A stretch of 11,202 nt of DNA, taken from the NCBI GenBank assembly GCA_947311335.1, contig CAMZKR010000034.1, positions 1-11,202 on the forward strand. The letters run 5' to 3'. The stretch comes from an uncultured bacterium (GTDB lineage Bacteria; Patescibacteriota; Gracilibacteria; BD1-5; UBA6164). The notes below the pieces were generated by a model. That model saw only the letters and a program-made list of their open reading frames with translations, was not told the DNA's origin and did not search any database. Every line of letters starts with the position of its first letter. Within the stretch, counting starts at the first letter, position 1. This document shows positions 1 through 9,200 of the stretch, piece after piece. Both the position numbers and the translations under genes were made by a program.

Positions 1-1458
1 ACTATTTATTTTTGAAATCATATATATTGAATTTGATGAGCAATAAAAGTATATTTCAATAAAGATAAATTAGAAAATTTGACAGATGAAGAAATAACTT
101 TACTTATCTCTCTTTTACATACACCATCTGTAAAATATTTAAAAGAAAAAGCTTTTAGTAAATATTTTCAAAAAACAAAACAAAGACTTTGATTTAATTT
201 TCAAAAAATAATTTTTAAATTAAATAAAAAAGAAAATATAGATAAATTTCCATTTGTAACCAATATTTTATTAAAAGAAAATAATAATAAACAAGAAATT
301 ATAATTCATTCTTCTATAGATTTAGAATTGCAAAAATTTGCTAAAAATATTTTAAATAAAACTTTAAATGAATTAAAAAATAAAAATGTAACAAACTGAG
401 CAGTTTTAGCTATCAATTCTAAAACAATGGAAGTTTTAATTTATTTATGAAGCAAGTGATTTAATAATAAGGATATTGATTGAGAAGTTGATGTAATAAA
501 AGCAAAAAGACAGTTATGAAGTACTGTGAAACCATTTTTATATTTATTAGCATTAAAATCATGAGCTAATCCTAGCGATTTAATTATAGATATGGAAAAT
601 GAATATAATAGTTTTAAAAAATGAAAAATTTACATATCAGAAAATTATTCTTTAAGAGAATATTGATTAGTAAGATTAAAAAAAGCATTATGAAATAGTT
701 TTAATAATGCATCTGTTAGATTAGCTAAAGAACTTTGATTACAAAATGTTTGGCAGTTTTATAAAAAATATTGATTTAAATTAAATTTTGATGCAGAGCA
801 TTATGGTTACTCACTTGTTTTATGAAATCCTAGTATAACGCTTGAAAATTTAGTTTTAAGCTACATAAATTTATTACCAAATTATAAAACAAAAGATTAT
901 AGAAAACTTAGATTTATAATAAGAGATACTCCTAAAAAAGTACTAGAATTAACTGAAATAGATCCAAATAAATTTTTACTTTATAATATATTAAAAGATC
1001 CAGATAATAGAGATATAAGTTTTTGAGTAAATTCCATATTAAATACTAGTATTTATCAAGCAGTAAAAACAGGAACTAGTTCTGATTTTAGAGACAATGT
1101 AATAGCGTCATATAATTCAGATTTTATCATATGAATTTGGATATGAAATAATGATAATTCATCTATGAAATGAGTAACAGGTATAACATGAGCTGGTTAT
1201 GTATGGCATCAAATTATAGAAAAAGCAATAAAACTTTGATATATAAAAGAAGATAATTATGAAATTCCAAAGAATATAGAAGAATTGGAGTATTGTTTAG
1301 ATAAAAAATGTTTTAGAAAAGAATTAATATATAAGAAAGAAGGAAAAAGTTATTATTCCAGAATTATAGATGATATATATGATAAAAGAGATTTATTTGA
1401 AAAATTAAGTAATTATGAAAGGGGGAAATTAGAAGCTATGGGGTTTAAATTAAAATAA
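1..1458 (+). CDS. pbpC: Class A penicillin-binding protein, PBP1C-like (C-terminal 485 aa, 5' end outside window)
   Basis: Bifunctional peptidoglycan synthase: it polymerises lipid II into glycan strands (GT51 domain) and cross-links the peptides (transpeptidase domain) outside the cytoplasmic membrane. With TGA read as Gly the frame is open from base 1 to the TAA stop. Visible residues 3-44 match the end of a GT51 domain (YFGNHIYGIGGA, then a YF and LTDEE block); the catalytic Glu lies upstream of the window. The transpeptidase motifs are all present: S174-T-V-K177 inside RQLGSTVKPFLY, S233-F-N235, and K356-T-G in KTGTSSDFRDN. The GxVD element before SxxK and the short spacing favour PBP1C over PBP1A. 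The tail after residue 400 carries two Cys (CLDKKC) and no recognisable C-terminal add-on domain. It converges on mltG, another murein gene, with two bases between the stops. Family assignment is firm; the 1C subtype is inferred. Confidence 0.88.
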
Positions 1459-1469
1459 TATTATTTTAA
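1450..1469. terminator. Perfect 20-bp A/T palindrome spanning both convergent stop codons
   Basis: Bases 1450-1459 are the exact reverse complement of 1460-1469 (ttaaaataat / attattttaa). The plus-strand TAA (1456-1458) and the minus-strand TAA (1463-1461) sit at mirror-image places, so both proteins end in Leu-Lys. A symmetrical hairpin between convergent genes could act as a weak bidirectional terminator. It has no G or C pair and no separate long U-run, so the role is a guess. Confidence 0.35.
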
Positions 1470-2465
1470 ATACAGTCTTTTATTCTTTTCATGTTCAGCA
1501 TTAGTTTTTCCGTAATATATTTTTCAAGTTTTTGTGTCGTGTAAATAATACCAATAAGAACTCTTTTTATAATTAATTACAGCATTAATAGTATCAAAAT
1601 TTGGATTAGAAATAGGTGTTTTAGGTAATCATATCATAGTTCTTGTATTGTAATCAGATTTTTCATTTATATATTTAGAAACCACCATTTTACATTCTTT
1701 ACTTGTTAGTTTATGAGGATAACATACTGTTATGTCGGCTCCTATCATCCATTTATTTTCTAATCTTTTTTTTAATATTCATGCAACTGTAGATTTTTCT
1801 GTATTATTTCTTTCTTCTTTTTCAACGATAGAAGCTAAATTTATTATATTATATATCTCTTTATTAGTTTTTCATTTTAATATTTTATTATAGACTTTAG
1901 TTTTAAAATTATTTAACATTTTATTAATTAGTATATTTGATGAGAAATTATTTGGGTTTATATAGTAAGTATCAGGATATAAAAATCATTCAAGTGTTTG
2001 TAAATTATCTAAATCTAAGAAATTAAATTGTGTAATTAAATTCATATCTTTTGAGTATTTTTGTATAGATTTTATAAAATCTCATTTTTTAATTAATGAT
2101 TTTTTAGTTAAATAATTGTCTATATCATATATATTCCATCATTCGAGTATAGTTAAACTAATATCAGTTTCATTTATTGGTATTTTTAATTGCTCAAATA
2201 AATTATTTATTTTTGTTCAAGCTTTTATTTTATATTTTCAAGCTTGTAAATTTTGATTTACAGGATTTAATTTTAAATAAATTTTTAAGAAAGCATTATT
2301 TATATTAAATTTCTTACTTAAAGAATAAAAATTATCTCATTTTTTTATTTGTAAAATAGTTTCATTTTCTACCGAAACTTTATCTTTAAAATTTTGGTAA
2401 CCAAAATGTAGAATTATTAAAAATGTAATTAATATTAAAGTAATTAGCTTTATTAGTTTAATCAT
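1461..2465 (-). CDS. mltG: Endolytic murein transglycosylase MltG (YceG family)
   Basis: Membrane-anchored lytic transglycosylase that cuts nascent glycan strands and so sets their length. It is 334 aa, close to the E. coli enzyme. The ATG at 2465 is followed by a hydrophobic anchor (residues 3-22, LIKLITLILITFLIIL). Residues about 37-100 form the LysM-like subdomain (IKKGDNFYSLSKKFN, then LQAGKYKIKAG). Then come E108-G-W (EGWNIYDI), LEGFLYPDTY at 158-167, and the catalytic block LASIVEKEE with Glu215, matching E218 of E. coli MltG. GADITVCY and GLPKTPISNP (from G279) follow, and the family's C-terminal YGKTNAEHEKNK is present. Several of these glycines are TGA codons. It is convergent with the PBP gene, fitting the known partnership of MltG with class A PBPs, and divergent from rpoB. 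There is no Shine-Dalgarno sequence before the ATG. Confidence 0.93.
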
Positions 2466-2512
2466 ACTTGTTTAAAATGATAATAAGTTATTTGTTCAAA
2501 AATTATAAATGA

Positions 2513-2539
2513 ATTATATATAAAATTTATATTTTTCAA
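2513..2539 (-). promoter_or_regulatory. Candidate mltG promoter
   Basis: On the minus strand TTGAAA (2539-2534) and TATAAT (2518-2513) are separated by 15 bases, about 48 bases before the mltG ATG. The spacer is almost entirely an interrupted palindrome, 2518-2532 (atataaa, one base, tttatat), which could bind a regulator or just reflect base composition. The 15-base spacing is shorter than the usual 17, and A/T-rich DNA gives many chance matches. Confidence 0.35.
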
Positions 2540-2572
2540 GGAAATAGAATAATATACTTTCTACAAAAACTT

Positions 2573-2599
2573 TTGACTTTCACTTTTATTATATATACT
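2573..2599 (+). promoter_or_regulatory. Candidate rpoBC promoter
   Basis: TTGACT (2573-2578) and TATACT (2594-2599) with a 15-base spacer, on the plus strand. A transcript from here would start near 2606 and carry a leader of about 150 bases before rpoB. TTGACT is a strong -35 match in DNA this poor in G and C. The spacer is short, as in the facing mltG candidate. A second TATACT lies at 2553-2558 but without a recognisable -35. Confidence 0.45.
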
Positions 2600-2610
2600 A
2601 CTTGTGATTT

Positions 2611-2657
2611 GTGCTACCTTTGATTGTGTAATAGGGGAAAAGTAGTACTATTTTTTT
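2611..2657 (+). terminator. Leader hairpin 1 with U-run upstream of rpoB (possible attenuator)
   Basis: GTGCTAC (2611-2617) pairs with GTAGTAC (2642-2648) over 7 positions including one G-U. It may extend inward by TTT/AAA (2619-2621 with 2638-2640). The stem is followed by TA and seven T (2651-2657). The same right arm can instead pair with TACTACTT (2596-2603 with AAGTAGTA 2640-2647), but those bases overlap the candidate -10 box and would be in RNA only if transcription started further upstream. The form is that of an intrinsic terminator lying between promoter and gene. Confidence 0.4.
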
Positions 2658-2665
2658 GTGTATTT

Positions 2666-2735
2666 AATCCTTTATTTAAACTTTATGAATTTATTAAAAA
2701 AATAAAAAATTATAGTTTTAAGAAAAGGATTTTTT
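2666..2735 (+). terminator. Leader hairpin 2 with U-run upstream of rpoB (possible attenuator)
   Basis: AATCCTTT (2666-2673) pairs exactly with AAAGGATT (2724-2731). Inside it TAAACT (2677-2682) can pair with AGTTT(T)A (2714-2720) across a bulge. T residues continue to 2735. It ends 22 bases before the rpoB ATG. The long A/T loop and long span make it weaker than a classic terminator. It could be an RNA structure affecting translation or decay instead. Confidence 0.3.
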
Positions 2736-2757
2736 ATTATTTAATATTTTAGTTTTT

Positions 2758-5700
2758 ATGTTAAATAAAACTTCTCTAGTGAAAACAGAAGATGTTTGAA
2801 GTCTTTATGAAATAAAAGGCCGTCACTATTTTACTAATGATAAAAGTATTGCATGAATTCCTAATCTTTTAGAAGTTCAAGTAGATTCATATAATAATTT
2901 TTTAAATAAATGACTTGATACAGTTTTTAAGGATAGCTTTCCTATATCTGATTTTTCATGAGAAAAAGTAGATATTTATTATAAATGAATATCTTTAGAA
3001 GAACCTAAGTTTGATCCAGAAACATGTAAGAAGAAAAATTTAAATTATGAAGCTCCATTTAAAGCAAGACTTGAAATGCTTAATAAAGAAACTTGAGAAA
3101 TAAAAGAACAAGATGTATATATGGGGTGAGTGCCAATAATGACAGGAAGTGCTAGTTTTATAATAAATTGAATTGAAAGAGTAATAGTTAATCAAATAAT
3201 TAGATCTACAGGTATATTTTTTACTTTTTGAGAAAAATGATATACTTTAAAATTCATTCCTAAAAAAGGGTCTTGGTTTGAAATAGATATAGAAAAAAAA
3301 TGAATAATAAATGTTAAAATAGATAAAAAGAGAAAAATACCAGTTTCTGTATTACTTAGATGTTTTTGATTAGATTCAAATGCTAAAATTTTAAATACAT
3401 TTAAAGATATATGAGATGAAATAATAGCTGACAATTTAACTCCAACTTTAGAAAAAGATAAAACTACTAATAGAATGGAGGCTTTACATGTATTATATAA
3501 ATTACTTAGACCAGGTGATTTAGCTACAGATGAAAGAGTTGAAGAATTATTTAATACAACTTTTTATGATGAAAAAAGATTTGATTTATGAGAAATATCA
3601 AGAATGAAAATAAAAACTAAACTTTGAATAAAAACAAAATATGAAGATGAATGAGGTAAATTTTTAAGTTTAGAAGATCTTATAACTAGTATGAAATATT
3701 ATTTAAGTATAGTTGCTTGAAAAAAATGATTTGTGACAGATGATATAGACCATCTTGAAAATAGAAGAGTTAGATCAGTCTGAGAACTTGTTATAGATAA
3801 AATAAAAGTTTGAATTGCTAGAATGGAGAGAATAGCAAGGGATAGAATGACTATAGTAGAATTGGAAGATGCTACCCCTTGAAATTTTATAAATAGTAGA
3901 CCAATAGTAGCAATACTTAAAGAATTTTTTGGGTCTTCTCAATTATCACAATTTATGGACCAATCAAATCCATTATCTGAATTGGCTCATAAAAGAAGAG
4001 TTTCAGCATTATGACCTGGTTGATTAACTAGAGAAAGAGCAAGTTTTGAAGTTCGTGATGTTCATCCAACACAATATTGAAGAATTTGTCCTATTGCAAC
4101 TCCAGAATGACCAAATATATGACTTGTACTACATTTTGCTACTTATGCAAAAGTAAATAAATTTGGATTTATTTTGACTCCTTTTAGAAAAGTTGAACAT
4201 ATGGTTAAAAATAATTCTAAAGATTCTATAAATAAAATAGCTCTTTGAGATATTGTATGAGATGATGGAAAAGTTATAGTAAAGGATAAACATTATATAA
4301 CTGAAATAAATGCTAAAGAAATACAAAAAACAATTAAAGATAAAGAAATAGAAGTAAGAGGATTTTTATGAGCAGATTTCGATTATTTTGATGCTCATCA
4401 AGAAAGAAAATTAGTAATAGCTGAAGCAAATGCACAAGTAGATGATTTTTGAAATTTTAAAAATACTCGTATTGGTTCAAGAAAAAGTAATGAACCTACA
4501 ATTACATATATAAGAGAAATTACACACATTGATGTTTCTCCAAAACAAATAATGAGTGTTGAAACTTCTTTAATTCCATTTTTAGAACATGATGATGCAA
4601 CTAGAGCAGAGATGGGATCAAATATGATGAGACAAGCTGTTCCATTAATTAAATCAGATTCTCCTGTTGTTTGAACTTGAATGGAAAGAATAGTTTGAGA
4701 AAATTCTTGATATGTAATTTTAGCTGAGAATGACTGAGAAGTATTATGAGTTGATGCAAAACATATAACTGTATTATATAATTCATGAGAAAAAAAACTA
4801 TATGAATTAACAACATTTTCTAGATCGAATCATGATATGATAATTCATCAAAAACCATTAGTTTCAAAAAAACAAAAATTTAAAAAATGAGAAATTCTTT
4901 GTGATTGTCATTCAGTTGATAATTGAGAATTAGCCTTATGAAGGAATTTACTAGTAGCATATATGCCTTGGAAATGATTTAATTTTGAAGATGCAATAAT
5001 TATTTCTGAGAAATTAGTTCATAAAGATTTTTATACATCAATACATATTAAAGAGTATTCACTTGATGTTAGAGAAACAAAACTAGGACCTGAGCAAACT
5101 ACAGATGATATTCCAAATATATCACATAGTAAATTAAAAGATTTAGATGCTGAAGGTATTATAAGAATTTGAGCAAATGTAAAATGATGAGATATATTAG
5201 TTTGAAAAATTACCCCTAAATGAGAACAAGAATTATCACCAGAAGAAAGATTACTTAGAGCTATATTTTGAGATAAATCAAAAGATGTAAAAGATAGTTC
5301 TTTAAAATTACCATCAGGACAATGAGGTAAAATTTTAGAAGTTCATATACTTAAAAAAGAAAATTGAGATAATCTACCAACCTGAGTATTTAAGCAAGTA
5401 AAAGTATTTGTTGCTTCAACAAGAAAAATAGAAGTTTGAGATAAAATGGCATGAAGACATTGAAATAAATGAATAGTTTCTAGAATAGTTCCAGTTGAAG
5501 ATATGCCTTTTACAGAAAACTGAACTCCTGTTGATATAATACTTAATCCACTTGGTGTAGTGTCTCGTATGAATATAGGTCAAGTTCTTGAAGCACATTT
5601 ATGAATTGCTGCAAATAAATTATGAATTAAAGTAGCAACACCTATACTTAATTGATTAAATATTGAACAAATAACTGAACTTATGTGAAAAGCTTGATTA

Positions 5701-6213
5701 GATAAAGATTGAAAAGTTCAATTATTTAATTGAGAAACAGGAGAATCATTTAAAGAAAGAACAATGATTTGAATAAAATATATGTTAAAACTTCATCATT
5801 TAGTTGAAGATAAAATACATGCCAGATCTGTTTGACCATATTCAATGGTAACTCAACAACCACTTTGAGGTAAAGCTCAAAATTGAGGTCAAAGATTTTG
5901 AGAAATGGAGGTTTGGGCACTAGAAGCTTATGCAGCTAGTCATATTCTTCAAGAAATGATAACAATTAAATCAGATGATGTAGCTGGTAGAACACAGGTA
6001 TATGAATCAATAGTTAAAAATGCTCCTATAAAGAAACCAAATATTCCAGAATCATTTAATGTTCTTATAAAAGAATTACAAGCTATATGACTTGATGTTA
6101 ATTTACTTGATAAAGAAGAACAAGAAGTTAGAGAACAAGATATAATAGATAAATATGAAGAAGTTATAAAAGTTGAATCAAAAGTTAAAAATAAAGTAAA
6201 AAAAAGTAAATAA
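2758..6213 (+). CDS. rpoB: DNA-directed RNA polymerase subunit beta
   Basis: Second-largest subunit of the core RNA polymerase; with beta' it forms the active-site cleft. It is 1151 aa, compact compared with E. coli (1342), with no large lineage insertion seen. Landmarks in order: GIERVIVNQIIRSTGIFF near residue 145; the rifampicin region from G392 (FGSSQLSQFMDQ, then HKRRVSALGPGGLTRERA); CPIATPEGPNIGL around 444-456; MPWKGFNFEDAIIISE; the two active-site lysines K896 and K904 in DKMAGRHGNKG (E. coli K1065 and K1073); MVTQQPLGGKAQNGGQRFGE; and the C-terminal EMEVWALEAYAASHILQE clamp segment. About two thirds of its glycines are TGA. Position 447 is Ala where most bacteria have Glu (PIETPEG). 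The ATG at 2758 is the only start that leaves the conserved N-terminus (IPNLLEVQVDSYNNFL) intact; no Shine-Dalgarno sequence precedes it. The tail is Lys-rich (VKNKVKKSK). rpoC follows after 65 bases. Confidence 0.98.
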
Positions 6214-6229
6214 TAATATGAGTTGTATT

Positions 6230-6250
6230 AAATATAATAAAATTATATTT
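6230..6250 (+). promoter_or_regulatory. A/U-only hairpin between rpoB and rpoC
   Basis: AAATATAAT (6230-6238) and ATTATATTT (6242-6250) form a perfect 9-bp stem with a 3-base loop, followed by TTA. It could be a processing or partial-termination site, but all pairs are A-U and the surroundings are nearly all A/T, so chance is a fair explanation. Confidence 0.25.
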
Positions 6251-6278
6251 TTACCTTTTAATTTTTAAATAATTATAA

Positions 6279-9200
6279 ATGTTTGATAAAAAATTTGATA
6301 ATTTTCTAAATGATAGAATCACAGATTTCTCAGAAATATGAAAAGAAATATGAAGAAACGATGTTACTAAATGAAAAAATCTAGATAATTTAGCCTGAAT
6401 ATCTATTTGAATTTCTAATTCAGAAAAAATAAAAAGTTTATCTCATTGAAAAGTTTTAATTAGTGAAACTATAAATTATAGAACACAAAGACCAGAAAGA
6501 TGATGACTTTTTTGTGAACAAATATTTTGACCAAGAAAAAACTTTGAATGTGCTTGTTGAAAATATAAAAGAATAAGATATAAATGAGTAGTTTGTGAAA
6601 GATGTTGAGTTGAAGTAACAAAGAGTTCAGTTAGAAGAGAAAGAATGTGACATATTAATTTATATGCTCCTGTAGCACATATTTGGTATTTGAAATCAGT
6701 TCCTTCTAGAATAGGTTTATTTTTAGATTTACCTGTAAAAAAACTTGAACAAGTTGTATATTTTGCTTCATATATAGTAACAGATGTTTATGAAGAGAAA
6801 CTTAAAGAAGCAATTATTTCTTTAGAAGAAAAATATAAAGTTTCAAAAGTAGAAATGCAAAAAGAGTTTCAAAGAGAAATGAATGAATTAAAATTAAAAA
6901 AAGAAGCAAAAGAAATAACAAAAAAGAAATTTAAAGATGAAGAATTAAATTTAATATCTCAGTTAGATAATTTAACAACTGAATTTGAAGAACTTAAAAA
7001 TAATTTAAAATCTTTAGTAGTTTGAAATATTATTTGAGAATTAGAATATAGAATATTAAATGATAAATTCCCTCATGTTTTTAGATGATGAACTTGAGCA
7101 TGATATCTTAAGATACTTTTAGAAAGAGTTGATTTAGTAAAATTTATTGAAGAACAACAAATAGCATTAAAAACATCAACACAAGCAAAGAAAAAGAAAA
7201 TATTACAAAAAATAAATTAGCTTCAAATTTGTATAAATCTGGACAAAGACCAGAATGGTTTATAATTGATGTGCTTCCTATTATTCCACCAGATTTAAGA
7301 CCAATGATACAATTAGATGGATGAAGGTTTGCAAGTTCAGATTTAAATGATTTATATAGAAGAGTAATAAATAGAAATAATAGACTTAAGAAACTTATAG
7401 AACTTTGAGCTCCTGATGTAATTTTGAAGAATGAAAAAAGAATGCTTCAAGAATCAGTTGATATGCTTATAACTTGAGATAGTAGAAGTAATAGGTCAGG
7501 GTTTATTACAGCTAATAGAAAAAAATTAAAATCTTTAACGGAAGTTTTGAAATGAAAACAAGGTCGTTTTAGACAAAATCTTTTATGAAAAAGAGTTGAT
7601 TATTCAGCAAGATCTGTAATTGTAGTTTGACCAAGTTTAAAAATGGATGAATGTTGAATTCCTAAAAAAATAGCTTTAATATTATTTAAACCTTTTATTA
7701 TTGCTAAATTAATTGAAGATGGATTTGTTTATAATATAAAACATGCTGAGAAATATATAGAAAATTCAAACAAAGAAGTTTGGGATGCATTAGATGAAGT
7801 TATAGAATGAAGATATGTTTTATTGAATCGTGCTCCTACATTACATAGACTTTCTATACAAGCTTTTAGGCCAGTTTTAATTGAATGAAAAGCTATTCAA
7901 TTACATCCTCTTACTTGTACTGCATTTAATGCTGATTTTGATTGAGATCAAATGGCTATACACCTACCTCTTACTAAAAAAGCTCAAGATGAAGCATCGG
8001 AGCTAATGGTAACTAGTAAAAATCTTTTATCATCAGCATCATGAGATCCAATAGTTACTCCATCTCAAGATATGATACTAGGATGTTATTATATAACTGC
8101 TATAAATACTGTTGGAATTTGAACATGAAATATATTTTCTAGTAGAATAGATGCTAGTTATGCTTATGATGATGAAAAATTAGATATTAGATCTATTATA
8201 AAAGTTAGATTAAATTGAAAAATAATAGAAACAACATATGGTAGACTTTTATTTAATGAAATTGTTCCAGAATGATTATGATTTATAAATGAAACTTTAA
8301 AAAAATGAGTTTTAAAAAGAATATTATCAGAAAGTTTTGAAAAACTGTGAGCAGAAGTTACGGCAATATTTGTTAATGATATAAAAAATTTTGGTTACAA
8401 ATATGCTACAGTATCAGGTTTATCTATATCAGTAAGTGATATGGTAGTTCCTAATAATAAGAAAAAGCTTTTAGAAGAAGCATCAGAAAAAGTTAAGTAT
8501 ATCCAAAAAAGACATTGGCTTGGTTTTATGACTGAAAAAGAAAAATATTCTCAATCAGTTGTTGTATGGGCTGAAGTAAAAAAAGTAATAGAGGCAGAAA
8601 TGAAAGATTGATTTAGTCCATTAAATCATATTTATAATTTTATAGATTCAGGAGCAAGATGAAATTGGTGAAATATAACACAGTTATGTTGAATGAAGGG
8701 ATTAGTAGCATCAACTACAGGTAAAACAATAGAATTACCAATTAAATCTACACTAAAAGAATGATTTTCTACTTTAGAATATTTTATTGCAACACATGGT
8801 TGAAGAAAAGGTAAATCTGATACTGCACTAAAAACAGCTCAGTCTTGATATTTAACTAGAAGATTAGTAGATTCATCTCAAAATATTCTTATTAAAGAAG
8901 ATGATTGTTTTACTATTCATTATAAAGAAATTAAAAAAGATGATAAAAAATTAAGTTTTAGTGATAATTTTGAAGATAGAATTTATTCTAATACTTTGGC
9001 AAAAGATGTTAAAGATAAAGATTGAAAAGTTATAATTGAAGCTTGAACTATTATAGATGTAAATATTTTAAAAATTATAAAACATAATAATATCAATAAA
9101 TTATGTATAAGAAGTATATTGACATGTGAAACTGAATGATGAACATGCAAGGCTTGTTATTGATTAGATTTATGATTAAATAAAGAAGTTGAGATTTGAA

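Noticed and set aside
2596..2660. Small stand-alone non-coding RNA gene or tRNA before rpoB
   Set aside because: No cloverleaf or known RNA family is visible. The promoter plus hairpin plus U-run is explained equally well by an rpoB leader; a separate RNA cannot be shown from sequence alone.
3192..3434. Minus-strand open frame of 80 codons opposite rpoB (similar ones at 4129-4326 and 5416-5598)
   Set aside because: They lie antisense to conserved rpoB coding sequence, have low-complexity Ile/Phe/Ser/Asn content and match no family. They arise because TGA-rich, A/T-rich coding DNA leaves the reverse strand open.
5905..6090. Short separate plus-strand gene of 61 codons, and another at 6690-7025
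   Set aside because: Both are in-frame pieces of rpoB and rpoC cut out between TGA codons when TGA is taken as stop.
7188..7222. Programmed -1 ribosomal frameshift in rpoC
   Set aside because: No in-phase slippery heptamer here, and the second break at 9246-9283 has none either. Two single-base losses in one essential gene fit consensus errors better. Kept open as a check on reads.
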